Assembly (NCBI GenBank): GCA_016875335.1
Contig: VGRO01000017.1
Location: 1 to 53,723 of the forward strand
Source: Deltaproteobacteria bacterium
Lineage (GTDB): Bacteria; Myxococcota_A; UBA9042
Length of the DNA stretch: 53,723 nt
Direction of reading: 5' to 3'
A program made the translations under genes and the position numbers. The notes under the pieces were generated by a model. The model was not told the origin of the DNA. It saw only the letters and a program-made list of their open reading frames with translations, and made no database searches. Shown here in pieces: positions 17,400 to 26,394 of this stretch (the stretch's first letter is position 1; each line of letters starts with the position of its first letter).

Positions 17400-18497
17400 T
17401 CAGCCCGCTGTGGAAGGCACGTGGTTGTGGACCGTGAAGAACCCCTCTCCCAGGGCAGACTGCGCCGCGATTGCGGCCTTGCGGCGAACCAGACGCAGCG
17501 CCAGATCGGCCGCCAGCGACTTGTACCGCGTGCAGAGTTCCGAATCCGGTTCAGCCACGACGATGGGCAGGCCGGCGTCGGCGCAGGGCGATACCTGCAG
17601 TTCGATGGGCAGCCGCCCCAAGAACGTCAGGTCGTGGGCGGCGCAGTGGTGTTCGCTGTTCGAGGGGCCGAAGATCTCGTAGGCCTTGCCGTTGTCGGGG
17701 CACAGGAAATACGCCATGTTCTCGACCAAGCCCACCACATCGACCTTGAGCATCGAGAACATGCGCACCGCGCGCAGCACGTCGGCAAAGGCCACGTCTT
17801 GCGGCGTCGACACGACGACGGCCCCGTCCAGCGCAGCGGCCTGGCACAAGCTCAGCACCACGTCACCGGTTCCCGGCGGCAGATCGACCACAAGGTAGTC
17901 GAGGTCGCCCCAATCGACGTCTTGCAGCAACTGGGTCACGGCCTTGCCGACCATCGGGCCGCGCCACGCCACCGCCATGTCGTCCTGCACCATGAACCCG
18001 ATGGAAACGGTCTTGACCCCGTGGGCGACCGCCGGCACGATCTTGCGCGCGGCGTTGACCGCCGGCTTGGCGCCGCGCAGGCCCATCAAGATCGGAACCG
18101 ACGGGCCGTAGATGTCGGCGTCGAGCAGCCCGACCCGGCAACCCGACTGGGCCAACGCGACGGCGAGGTTCGACGCCACCGTGGACTTGCCGACCCCGCC
18201 CTTGCCGGCGCCCACGCCCAACAGACAACCAATGTTCGGATACGCTGGCGATCCTTGCGCTGCGCTCGCCACGATTTCCAATCGCACTGGGCCTGCCCCA
18301 GCTTCGATGGCGACCTGGCGGATGCGCTCGGCGACCTGGGCATTGTGGGCGAGCGCGGCCGAGGGAGGAGCGTAGCGGACCGTGAACTGCTCGCCATCGC
18401 GCACGATCTCGACAAGGTTGGCGCTGACGACATCGCGGCCGAGCGCCGGCTCGGTGACGCATGCCAGGGCTTGGCGCAGAGCATCGCTTTCGATCAT
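17400..18497 (-). CDS. mrp: Mrp/ApbC-type P-loop ATPase, Fe-S carrier
   Basis: Mrp/NBP35-family ATPase of 365 residues that delivers Fe-S clusters in the family. An N-terminal MIP18/DUF59-like domain (about 1-80) precedes the deviant Walker A K-G-G-V-G-K-S (99-105), D-A-D-I-Y-G-P and D-L-P-P-G-T-G-D. The cluster-binding C-x-x-C near 266-269 reads C-P-D-N here, so the second cysteine is replaced by Asn269. ATG 18497 was chosen for the GGAAAGG six bases upstream; the open frame to 18644 is longer but unsupported. It may act with the IscRS pair at the start of the window. Confidence 0.93.
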   Translation of the reverse strand: MIESDALRQALACVTEPALGRDVVSANLVEIVRDGEQFTVRYAPPSAALAHNAQVAERIRQVAIEAGAGPVRLEIVASAAQGSPAYPNIGCLLGVGAGKGGVGKSTVASNLAVALAQSGCRVGLLDADIYGPSVPILMGLRGAKPAVNAARKIVPAVAHGVKTVSIGFMVQDDMAVAWRGPMVGKAVTQLLQDVDWGDLDYLVVDLPPGTGDVVLSLCQAAALDGAVVVSTPQDVAFADVLRAVRMFSMLKVDVVGLVENMAYFLCPDNGKAYEIFGPSNSEHHCAAHDLTFLGRLPIELQVSPCADAGLPIVVAEPDSELCTRYKSLAADLALRLVRRKAAIAAQSALGEGFFTVHNHVPSTAG

Positions 18498-18799
18498 CGG
18501 GCCTTTCCGTTGGCGCCGCTGTGGCGCGGCGGCGCGGTATAGGGGCGCGGATGCTCCGCTGTCAATCATTCGCCGATACGTGCTTGGAAATCGGAGCAAT
18601 CTTGCCGTGGGCCGCATTGCGCTGGTGGGGTGGCGCGGCCCCATGCGTGCCCGTCGGGTTGATCACCCAGAGGCCCAGTGCTAGGTTGGCGCTGGCGCTG
18701 TTCGCAGCGGAACGTCCCCAGCGGCCGCGCGTGCACAACCCTAGCCCACGCGACGCCAGACCGGCCGGAGTCTGACGGCGCGCGGTCCTGGAGGCTGTC
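18498..18799. other. Divergent intergenic region, mrp / Cys-rich lipoprotein
   Basis: 302 bases between two divergent genes, with no convincing ORF. A plus-strand candidate promoter is TTGATC (18659-18664), a 17-base spacer, then TAGGTT (18682-18687) with an extended TGC just before it, about 105 bases upstream of the ATG at 18800. The match is partial, so treat it as a lead only. Confidence 0.3.
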
Positions 18800-21700
18800 A
18801 TGCGCAATTTCGCATCGTTGTTCCTTTCCACCTTCGACCTCTCCCACCCTGCGGGCGCCGTCCGCCGCGAGATCCCCATGTCTGAAACCTGGCGTTCATT
18901 TTGCGTTTCACCTCTTTTCCGGATGGGTGCGCTGGCGCTCGGCCTGCTGGCCGGCTGTGCGACTGAACCGGAGCCACCCGTCCAATGCGCGGCAAACGGC
19001 TGCAACGACGGCAACCCCTGCACCAAGGATGAGTGCGAGCCGCTGTCTGGCTGCAAGCACTCGCCCCTGGACGGCGCCACGTGCAGCGACGGCGACATCT
19101 GCACGACCGGCGACACCTGCAAGGCGGGCGCGTGCGCGGCCGGCGCTGCGCTGGCCTGCAACGACGACAACGTCTGCACCAAGGACGCGTGCGACCCGAC
19201 CAAGGGTTGCACGTTCACCCCCACAGCCGGGCCCTGCGACGACGGCAACGCGTGCACCGAGGGCGACGCGTGCAAGGCCGGCAGCTGCGGGTCGGGCGCA
19301 ATCAAGGTCTGCAACGACGGCGACCCGTGCACTACCGACGCCTGTGCGGCAGGCGCCTGCACAGCAAAGCCGGCGACCGGGTCGCCCTGTGACGACGGCG
19401 ACGCGTGCACCAAGGCCGACAGTTGCGGCGAGAAGGGCTGCGTCGGCATCGCCATCGTGTGCAGCGACGCGAACCCCTGCACCAACGAGTCGTGCGACAA
19501 GAAGTCTGGCTGCAAGACGACGGTCCACAACGATCCGTGCGACGACGGCAACAAGTGCACCAAGGCCGACATCTGCAACGACGGAGCCTGCAAGGGCGTA
19601 TCCGTGGACTGCGACGACGGCGTGAGCTGCACGCTGGAAAGCTGCGATCCCGCCACGGGTTGCCAACTGGCGGCCGTCGCAACCTTGTGCAGCGACGACA
19701 ACGCGTGCACGGCCGACACCTGCGACCCCAAGGCCGGCTGCGCCCACACCCAACTGGACAAGCCATGCGACGACGGCAGCCTGTGCACGCAGGGCGATCA
19801 GTGCGCCAAGGGCTACTGCACGGGCAAGCCGGTTTCGTGCGACGACGACAACGCCTGCACACTCGATGTCTGCACGCCCGAAGAGGGCTGCAAGCACAAC
19901 TTGGTCGCCGATGGCAAGTTGTGCAATGACGCCGACGCCTGCACCACGGCAGACATCTGCAAGGCCGGAAAGTGCAAGGGCGCAGTGGACCAGTGCGACG
20001 ACGGCAACGCCTGTACCACCGACGACTGCGACCCCAAGACCGGCTGCAGCCAGAAACCGGTGGCAGCGTCGCCTTGCGACGACTTCAACGCCTGCACGGT
20101 CGGCGACCACTGTGACAACTACAAGTGCAACCCGGGCAAGACCAAGAAAGACTGCGACGACAAGAACCCGTGCACGGTCGACGAGTGCGACGCCAAGGAG
20201 GGCTGCAAGAACACCATGGTCGCCGACGGCGGCGCGTGCAGCGACGGCGACGCGTGCACCAACGACGATGCGTGCAGCGGCGGCAAGTGCGCGGCCAAGC
20301 CCTTGATGTGCAACGACAACAACACCTGCACCGACGACAGCTGCGACAAGGCCAAGGGCTGCGTATTTGCGCCCGTGGCCGGAAAGACGTGCGACGACAA
20401 GGATGCCTGCACGATCGGCGACAGCTGCGACAACGGCTCGTGCGTGCCTGGCAAGACGGCCACCGACTGCGACGACAAGAATGCGTGCACGGTCGACAGT
20501 TGCACGCCGTCCACGGGCTGCATCCACACCATCGTGGCCTTCAAGAAGTGCGACGACGGCGACGCCTGCACGGCCGACGACACCTGTACCGCGCAGGGCG
20601 TGTGCGAGAGCGACAAGCCGACCAACTGCAACGACGACAACGCCTGCACCGACGACGCCTGCGACAAGAAATCGGGGTGCGCGCACACGCCGACGGTCGC
20701 CGCATGCAATGACGGCAACGTGTGCACGGTGGGCGAGAAGTGCAGCGCTGGCAAGTGCGAGGGCGGCAAGCCGCTGAGTTGTGACGACGGCAACGGTTGC
20801 ACCAGCGACGCATGCAAGAGCGAGGACGGCAAGGGCGGCGGCTGCGAGTACAAGCCCAACGCTGGCGTGCCCTGCGACGATGGCAACGCCTGCACCGCGG
20901 GGGACGCGTGCGGCAAGACCGGCAACTGCGGCGGCACCAAGATGCTGGATTGCAACGACAATCAGGCGTGCACCACGGAGTACTGCGCGCCGGACCAGGG
21001 CTGCGTCGTCAAGCCCGTGGCAAACGGCACAAGCTGCAGCGACGGCAATGCCTGCTCCTGGGACGACAAATGCGCAGCCGGAGCATGCGCCCCCGGCAAC
21101 AAGGCCAATTGTGACGATTTCAACCCCTGCACGGACGACGTGTGCTTGCCCAAGCTCGGCTGTCAGCACGAAGCTCTTGGCGCCCAGTGGCCGTGCAACG
21201 ACGGCGTTGCGTGCACCACGGCAAGCCATTGCGAAGATGGCGCTTGCAAGGTTGGAGAGTTCCTCGACTGCAACGACGCCAACCCCTGTACAGTGGACGT
21301 TTGCGTCGAAAAGACCGGCAAGTGCAGCAATGTGCTGCAACCTGGCTTGCAGTGCACCGACGGCAACGATTGCACGGTGGGCGACAAGTGCACCGACACC
21401 GGCTGCAAGGGCAACGGCAAGGACTGCGGCGACAACAACGCGTGCACGGCCGACACGTGTTCGAACAACACGTGCTTCAACGCGCCCATCCAGTGCGACG
21501 ACAACAATGCCTGCACCAACGACGCGTGCATTCCATCCAACGGCTGCCTGCACGTGGCAAACACGGTGGCTTGCGACGACGGCAACGCGTGCACGGCGCT
21601 GGACAAGTGCACGAGCAAGTTCTGCATCGGCACCGCCAAGGTCGAGTGCGACGATGGCAATCCGTGCACCGCCGATGGCTGCGACGCCAAGACCGGGTGC

Positions 21701-22723
21701 ACGCACAAGAACCTGACCGGCACCGACTGCACCGACAATGACGCGTGCACGGTCAACGAGGTCTGCAGCAACGGTCAGTGCAAGACCACGCCCAAGAACT
21801 GCAGCGACGGCAACGACTGCACGATCGACAGCTGTTCGAAGGCGACGGGCTGCAACTACAGCGCGACGCCGGAATGGACGCCGTGCTACAATGACGAGTT
21901 CTACAACCTGTGCGACGGAAAGAAGAACTGCGTCAGCTCTGTGTTCAGTTCGTACCTGATGGCGCCCGTTCCAGCCGGGACGAGCGCCTTTGGCTGCGAT
22001 GCCAAATCGGACGCCAACTGCCCGAGCGACGCCAAGCCGGCGCACCTCGCGGCAATGCCTGCATTCTGGCTCGACATCTTCGAAGTCACGGTCGGCCACT
22101 ACAAGCAGTGCGTCGCGGCGAAGGCCTGCACCAAGCCCGCGGACAACTGGTTCGGCACGTACTACGAGAACGGCACGGACAACGACAAGCGGCCCGTCAA
22201 CGTGGTCACCTGGTCGCAGGCGGACAAGTACTGCGCGTGGCGCAACAAGCGCCTGCCGACCGAACACGAACTGGAGCGCGCGACGCGCGGTGGATGCAAG
22301 CCGGGCCAGACCGCCACGTGCCTCGCCGAAACGCAGCCCTACGCGTGGGGTTTTGACAAGCCCTCCTGCAAGCTGGCCAATTTCTCGGAGTCGGCCAACA
22401 ACTGGGGTTGCGGCACCTACCTGCCGTGGGATTGGGGCAACGGTGCGCCTGGCCCCTTCCTGTACCACTTCGAGCTCTCGGGCAACGTCTGGGAGTGGAC
22501 CTCGGACCACTACTCGGCCACCTGGTACACCTCGCTTTCTGGCGCCGGAAACGGCGAACCCAAAGCCAATCCCGTGCAGACCACACTGACCGGGCTGCGC
22601 TCCATCCGCGGCGGCGGGTTTGACAGTGCTGCGCCGGACTTGCGTGCCTATGTGCGCAAGGGCGTCGCCGCCAGCTACCAGCACCCGAACTTGGGATTCC
22701 GCTGCGCCCAATCCCCGAAGTAG
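18800..22723 (+). CDS. Giant Cys-rich repeat lipoprotein with C-terminal FGE-sulfatase fold
   Basis: A 1307-residue exported protein. A hydrophobic segment ends in L-L-A-G-C, a lipobox. From about residue 62 to 1015, I count 37 short units built on D-G-N-x-C-T-x-D-x-C, usually followed by G-C. Units alternate between C-T-x-D-x-C and C-T-x-x-D-x-C, giving ~48-residue double units that must be disulfide-rich and perhaps calcium-binding. Residues ~1050-1307 are a formylglycine-generating-enzyme-like domain (R-L-P-T-E-H-E-L, S-G-N-V-W-E-W, R-G-G-G-F-D, L-G-F-R-C). The cysteine pair used by true FGE is not apparent. ATG 18800 has GGAGG six bases upstream; ATG 18878 would give a more normal signal peptide. 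Function is probably a long surface stalk presenting the C-terminal domain. Confidence 0.88.
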   Translation: MRNFASLFLSTFDLSHPAGAVRREIPMSETWRSFCVSPLFRMGALALGLLAGCATEPEPPVQCAANGCNDGNPCTKDECEPLSGCKHSPLDGATCSDGDICTTGDTCKAGACAAGAALACNDDNVCTKDACDPTKGCTFTPTAGPCDDGNACTEGDACKAGSCGSGAIKVCNDGDPCTTDACAAGACTAKPATGSPCDDGDACTKADSCGEKGCVGIAIVCSDANPCTNESCDKKSGCKTTVHNDPCDDGNKCTKADICNDGACKGVSVDCDDGVSCTLESCDPATGCQLAAVATLCSDDNACTADTCDPKAGCAHTQLDKPCDDGSLCTQGDQCAKGYCTGKPVSCDDDNACTLDVCTPEEGCKHNLVADGKLCNDADACTTADICKAGKCKGAVDQCDDGNACTTDDCDPKTGCSQKPVAASPCDDFNACTVGDHCDNYKCNPGKTKKDCDDKNPCTVDECDAKEGCKNTMVADGGACSDGDACTNDDACSGGKCAAKPLMCNDNNTCTDDSCDKAKGCVFAPVAGKTCDDKDACTIGDSCDNGSCVPGKTATDCDDKNACTVDSCTPSTGCIHTIVAFKKCDDGDACTADDTCTAQGVCESDKPTNCNDDNACTDDACDKKSGCAHTPTVAACNDGNVCTVGEKCSAGKCEGGKPLSCDDGNGCTSDACKSEDGKGGGCEYKPNAGVPCDDGNACTAGDACGKTGNCGGTKMLDCNDNQACTTEYCAPDQGCVVKPVANGTSCSDGNACSWDDKCAAGACAPGNKANCDDFNPCTDDVCLPKLGCQHEALGAQWPCNDGVACTTASHCEDGACKVGEFLDCNDANPCTVDVCVEKTGKCSNVLQPGLQCTDGNDCTVGDKCTDTGCKGNGKDCGDNNACTADTCSNNTCFNAPIQCDDNNACTNDACIPSNGCLHVANTVACDDGNACTALDKCTSKFCIGTAKVECDDGNPCTADGCDAKTGCTHKNLTGTDCTDNDACTVNEVCSNGQCKTTPKNCSDGNDCTIDSCSKATGCNYSATPEWTPCYNDEFYNLCDGKKNCVSSVFSSYLMAPVPAGTSAFGCDAKSDANCPSDAKPAHLAAMPAFWLDIFEVTVGHYKQCVAAKACTKPADNWFGTYYENGTDNDKRPVNVVTWSQADKYCAWRNKRLPTEHELERATRGGCKPGQTATCLAETQPYAWGFDKPSCKLANFSESANNWGCGTYLPWDWGNGAPGPFLYHFELSGNVWEWTSDHYSATWYTSLSGAGNGEPKANPVQTTLTGLRSIRGGGFDSAAPDLRAYVRKGVAASYQHPNLGFRCAQSPK

Positions 22724-22752
22724 CGCACGGCTGGGCTCGAGCGCGCTCGCCC

Positions 22753-22794
22753 CCGCTGGCCGATCTGCGGCTGCCCTGCGCAGTCGGCCAGCGG
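22753..22794. terminator. Strong hairpin after the Cys-rich lipoprotein gene
   Basis: Perfect 11-bp stem CCGCTGGCCGA / TCGGCCAGCGG, continued inside by CTGCG / CGCAG (65-69 with 79-83 of this block) and a 9-base loop. It lies 29 bases after the stop at 22723. No U-run follows. It could end transcription from both sides if the small minus-strand ORF at 22875 is real. Confidence 0.55.
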
Positions 22795-22874
22795 CGGGCC
22801 GCGCCTGTCTGCGGTGGCGGATCCTGGTTCGCCGGTCCGGCGCGTTCGACGGTTGCGCCGCACCACGACCCCGA

Positions 22875-23057
22875 CTACAATTGCCGCTCGGGCGGCGGTT
22901 CCGGTGCTTCGGGAACAGCCAGTTCGCGGTGCGCCGCGATGTGTGCCCCGCAGTTCCGAGCCTCGTGGCAGTTGCGGCAACGCGCGGGCACCCGGCGCGC
23001 GCAGTCGCCGTAGTGCGGTGCCGCCGCCAAACTCTTTGCTGTCGTTGCTCGGCCCAT
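22875..23057 (-). CDS. Possible small Cys/His-rich protein
   Basis: A 60-codon ORF in the 419-base gap 22724-23142, which otherwise holds only the hairpin above. The peptide contains C-x8-C-x2-C-x5-C-x3-H-x3-H in its middle, a spacing that could bind zinc, and ends in an acidic Pro-rich tail. It diverges from the gene at 23143 and would run toward the hairpin at 22753-22794. There is no clear ribosome-binding site, and third-position G+C is a little lower than in neighbours. It may be chance; no family recognised. Confidence 0.28.
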   Translation of the reverse strand: MGRATTAKSLAAAPHYGDCARRVPARCRNCHEARNCGAHIAAHRELAVPEAPEPPPERQL

Positions 23058-23142
23058 CGCGGCTGCCCCACGCCAAGTCAGGCAAGAACACCCTGCACCA
23101 CCTGCGGCCGGCCCGCGCGCCCCTTTCGCAAAGGATTCGCCC

Positions 23143-24417
23143 ATGGCAGTTTTGATCGACCTGCACGTGCGGCCGCTGTGGCTCGGTCCCGGAGCGGTGG
23201 ACAGCGAACTGCTTGCCGTGCAATTGCGCGACCACGGTCTGGACGGCGCACTGGTGGCCGACAACGACGAGGCCGTCCACCTTGGTGACACGGTAGGCTT
23301 GCTGGAAGAGACGGGCGTGCTGCTGGTCGCGGGCGTGGCGCTGGCCACCGACGACGGAGCCACGTTGCTCTGCGTGCCGCGGGTTGCCGACGAATGGTAC
23401 CGGTCGGCCGGTTGGCGTCCCTTGCGCACCGCAACAGCGGCTGCCTACCCGGTCGCCCAGGTGGTCGCAGAGTTCACAGGTCGCGGTGGCGCAGTCGTCG
23501 CCCTGGTGCCCGAAGGCAACGCAAACTGGAGCGTGCCGGCCGGCGTGTCGGCGCTGGCTGTCCTGCGCGGCGGGTCGGCCCCCATCCACGACGCCGCTGC
23601 GCGCATGGCCCACCGCGCTCGCATCGCCAGCGTCGGGGGCAGCGGCTGTGAACCCGGAACGGCGCAGTTCGGCCGCGCGGCGACGCTGCTGGCCGCCTCG
23701 GTATCCACCCAAGAGGGTCTGGTCGAGGCGCTGCGCAGCGGTCGCGCGTGGCCGGTGGAGATCGGCGTCGAGTGGGCACGCAAGTCCCAGCCGGCCCCCG
23801 ACCCGCGCAAGGCCCAGCCTGCGCCTGCGGCACCGCAGCGGCCACCCCCGGATCGGCCAGAAGCGGAATCTTCCGGAGCGGCCCGGCCCGCGCACCCGAC
23901 CCCCGAGGCGGCTCCGCGGCCCACCGCAGCCAAGGGCCACGCGGCGGCCAAGCAGCGCAGCCGCTACGATGTGCCCGAGCGACCGGGCGACAACCGCGGC
24001 AATCGACTGAACCGCGACGAGATCCTGCGCGCGCTGTGGACGCCCGCCCACGGCGACGACAACCAACCCAACATCGATCCTGTGGCGATGATGTATGGTG
24101 TGGAAAGTCGCCGCCAACACCGACGGCAGCACTACAACGACCAGGACCTCGACCGGACCTTCAACGGCAACCGTGCGCGCAGCCCGGACCCCAACGTGAT
24201 GGCGTTGCCGTCGTTTGAAGAAATGCGGCCTGATCGCCAGCAGATCCAGGTGCTTTTCGCACCCAACGAAGAAAAGCACGACCTGGAGGGCAGCGTGGCC
24301 CTGCGCTTTGCCATGGCGGGATTGCGCCGCGCGGCCGAGGAGAACGGCAACGGCCCCGGCGACCACCGCGGCTACGGCAAGCGCGGCCACCACCACGGGC
24401 ACCGCAAGCGCCGCTGA
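23143..24417 (+). CDS. Degenerate PHP-like protein with long disordered basic tail
   Basis: 424 residues. The first ~210 resemble a PHP (polymerase and histidinol phosphatase) domain: I-D-L-H near 5-8 and V-A-D-N-D near 38-42 sit where the family has D-L-H-x-H and T-D-H-D. Two metal-binding histidines are therefore missing, and phosphoesterase activity is doubtful. Residues ~215-290 are Pro/Ala/Lys-rich and disordered. The remainder is charged and Arg-rich, ending in a H-H-H-G-H-R-K-R-R tail that could bind nucleic acid or metal. The start codon follows directly after C-G-C-C-C with only a weak upstream AAAGGA. I cannot assign a function. Confidence 0.75.
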   Translation: MAVLIDLHVRPLWLGPGAVDSELLAVQLRDHGLDGALVADNDEAVHLGDTVGLLEETGVLLVAGVALATDDGATLLCVPRVADEWYRSAGWRPLRTATAAAYPVAQVVAEFTGRGGAVVALVPEGNANWSVPAGVSALAVLRGGSAPIHDAAARMAHRARIASVGGSGCEPGTAQFGRAATLLAASVSTQEGLVEALRSGRAWPVEIGVEWARKSQPAPDPRKAQPAPAAPQRPPPDRPEAESSGAARPAHPTPEAAPRPTAAKGHAAAKQRSRYDVPERPGDNRGNRLNRDEILRALWTPAHGDDNQPNIDPVAMMYGVESRRQHRRQHYNDQDLDRTFNGNRARSPDPNVMALPSFEEMRPDRQQIQVLFAPNEEKHDLEGSVALRFAMAGLRRAAEENGNGPGDHRGYGKRGHHHGHRKRR

Positions 24418-24438
24418 GAGCGTGGTCGGGTCCGCGCG

Positions 24439-24460
24439 CTTGGCGAGTCTGCTTGCCAAG
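24439..24460. terminator. Hairpin between convergent PHP-like gene and aroA
   Basis: Stem CTTGGCGAG / CTTGCCAAG (nine pairs, one G-T) with loop TCTG, in the 90-base gap between the stops at 24417 and 24508. It is well placed to serve as a shared bidirectional terminator. Confidence 0.5.
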
Positions 24461-24507
24461 ACGCGGCCATGCGCCTCACCCGGCAAGCAACTGGGGCGGA
24501 TGACGCA

Positions 24508-25821
24508 TCAACCAGATCGGTCCAAGGGACCAACTGCTGCGGCGAATCCAGGCCACGATGTGGCGGTGGTGGACCAGTTGGCGATGTGGTCCACGCCTCG
24601 GCCGCACAGACCCGCGACGGCGGCGCACAGCGCCATCCGGTGATCGAGGCCGGGATCGAAGGCGCAGAGGCGGCTGAAATGGCCAGCCCCGCCGCGGCCC
24701 GAGATGCGCAGCCAATCTGCACCGGCGTTCCCGGCGACGCCCAGCGCCGCAAGCAACCCGGCCGTGGCGGCGAGCCGATCGCTTTCCTTGACGCGCAGTT
24801 CGCCCAGGCCATGCAGCGTGCTCGTGCCGCGCGCCGCAGCCATGCACAGCGCCAGGATGGGGACCTCGTCCACGCAATCGGTCACCTCGTCGGCGCGCAG
24901 ATCGGTCGCGTGCAGATCGGAGGACCTGGCCACCAGGGTGCCGCTCGGCTCACCCGCGAGCGTCGTGCCGGTGGGATCGGCGACGACCTCGACCGCGGCG
25001 CCCATGCGCTGCAGCACGCGCAGCCAGCCCGTCCGGCGCGGGTTCAGGCACACACCGGCCACGGCCACCTCGGCGTCGGAGTGCAGAACCGCGAGCGCCA
25101 CGGCAAAGGCGGCCGCCGACGGATCGCCTGGGACACGCGCGGGGGGCAATGGTCGCAGCGCGCCAGGCCCGACCGCCACACCTTCGGCGTGCACATCCAC
25201 GTGGGCGCCCATGGCCGCCAGCATCCGCTCGGTGTGGTCGCGGGTCGGCGCGGACTGCCGCACCTCGACCGTGGCTTCGGCTGCCAATCCGGCCAACAGC
25301 AGGGCCGACTTGACCTGGGCGCTGGGCACGGTCAGTTGCACCGAACCGCCGGACAACCTGCAGCCGGCGATGTGCAAGGGCGCCGTCCCCATCGCAGTGA
25401 CCGCGACACGTGCGCCGATGGCCCGCAGCGGTTCGGCGACGCGCCGCATGGGTCTGCGCAAGAGCGAGGCGTCGCCCGTCAGGGTGGCACAAAGGCCCGG
25501 TGCGCCGGCCAGGATGCCGCACAGCAGGCGCATGGTGGTGCCGGAATTGCCGCAGTCGAGTGCCTGCTGCGGCGACCGCCACGACTCCAGCGCCAGGCCC
25601 GCGACCTGCCAGGTGTGGGACGCAGCATCGGTACAGCGCAGGTCGACGCCGAGCCCGCGCAAGCAACTGGCGGTCGCGGCGACGTCGTGCCCGGGACTGA
25701 CACCCCAGAACCGCGACGACCCGTCGGCCAGCGCCGCGAGCAGAAGCGCGCGGTGCGAAATCGACTTGTCGCCCGGCACGGTGATGGAACCTGCAATGCG
25801 GCGCGGTGGTTCGAATCGCAT
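24508..25821 (-). CDS. aroA: 3-phosphoshikimate 1-carboxyvinyltransferase (EPSP synthase)
   Basis: Sixth step of the shikimate pathway, joining phosphoenolpyruvate to shikimate-3-phosphate. It has 437 residues, normal length. The N-terminal P-G-D-K-S-I-S-H-R motif (Lys19), the C-G-N-S-G-T-T-M-R segment near 90-98, and the E-L-R-V-K-E-S-D-R-L motif near 345-354 are all intact. The frame stays open upstream through the whole RNase P RNA gene, but family alignment and the rnpB boundary make the ATG at 25821 the real start. It begins only 33 bases after the rnpB 3' end, with no obvious terminator between them. Confidence 0.95.
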   Translation of the reverse strand: MRFEPPRRIAGSITVPGDKSISHRALLLAALADGSSRFWGVSPGHDVAATASCLRGLGVDLRCTDAASHTWQVAGLALESWRSPQQALDCGNSGTTMRLLCGILAGAPGLCATLTGDASLLRRPMRRVAEPLRAIGARVAVTAMGTAPLHIAGCRLSGGSVQLTVPSAQVKSALLLAGLAAEATVEVRQSAPTRDHTERMLAAMGAHVDVHAEGVAVGPGALRPLPPARVPGDPSAAAFAVALAVLHSDAEVAVAGVCLNPRRTGWLRVLQRMGAAVEVVADPTGTTLAGEPSGTLVARSSDLHATDLRADEVTDCVDEVPILALCMAAARGTSTLHGLGELRVKESDRLAATAGLLAALGVAGNAGADWLRISGRGGAGHFSRLCAFDPGLDHRMALCAAVAGLCGRGVDHIANWSTTATSWPGFAAAVGPLDRSG

Positions 25822-25854
25822 CGGGGACCGCGGGCCGCGACGAGGCGGAAGACC

Positions 25855-26268
25855 GGAGCGGCGGTCGGTCGTAAGCCGGGTTCTGTTCCCGCCGAGCGTC
25901 GCCGACCAGCGGGTGGTGACCATTCCTCTGGGCCGACCATTGCTGGCCGGCTCTAGCGGTCTACCAACCAACTCGGGCGGGCCGCCCTCCGAGCGCCTCG
26001 CGGCGCCTGCGCCAGCTATTTGACCTTGCTTCAGGTGGGGTTTGCCGAAAGCGACGTCGCCGCCGCAGACCGTGCGCTCTTGCCGCACGTTTTCACCCTC
26101 GCGCCGCGGCCCGCACAGCGAGCAGGGGCGCAGATTGTTCTCTGTGGCACTTTTCCCTGGGGTTGCCCCCGCCGGCCGTTGGCCGGCACCTTGCCCTGCG
26201 AAGCCCGGACTTTCCTCTGGCGGCCGGCTGCAACCGCCGCCAGCGGCCACCTGACCGGCCGCCGCTCC
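25855..26268 (-). ncRNA. rnpB: RNase P RNA, bacterial class A
   Basis: Catalytic RNA of ribonuclease P, which trims tRNA 5' leaders. Near its 5' side it has the universal GAGGAAAGTCCGGGCT, and near its 3' side ACAGAACCCGGCTTA. The two ends pair as helix P1: GGAGCGGCGG at 26268 downward with CCGCCGCTCC ending at 25855. The conserved AGCAAGGTCAAATAGCTGG-type P7-P11 core also shows. About 414 nt, an ordinary size. The ends are set from P1 pairing, so they may be off by a few bases. Confidence 0.95.
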
Positions 26269-26275
26269 GCCGCGC

Positions 26276-26281
26276 AAGGTA
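26276..26281 (-). promoter_or_regulatory. Extended -10 of rnpB
   Basis: Minus-strand TACCTT preceded by TGC, placed seven to eight bases before the 5' end of rnpB predicted independently from helix P1. I see no good -35, so it would act as an extended -10 promoter. Confidence 0.5.
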
Positions 26282-26394
26282 GCACGGCAAGCCGAAGTTG
26301 GCATCCGGAATCGCCGCGCGCAGGTCCACCACTGCCCCTTTGCGCGGTCGTTTCGAACGCGGGGTTTCGCCCAGAGCGCGCTGGCCCACTGGCC

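Noticed and set aside
18908..23071. A minus-strand open frame of nearly 1400 codons opposite the Cys-rich gene
   Set aside because: It is the mirror of the repeated D-G-N-x-C-T coding pattern in a high-G+C sequence. Its peptide is Ala/Val/Arg low complexity without domains, and the plus frame has a signal peptide, repeats and an FGE fold.
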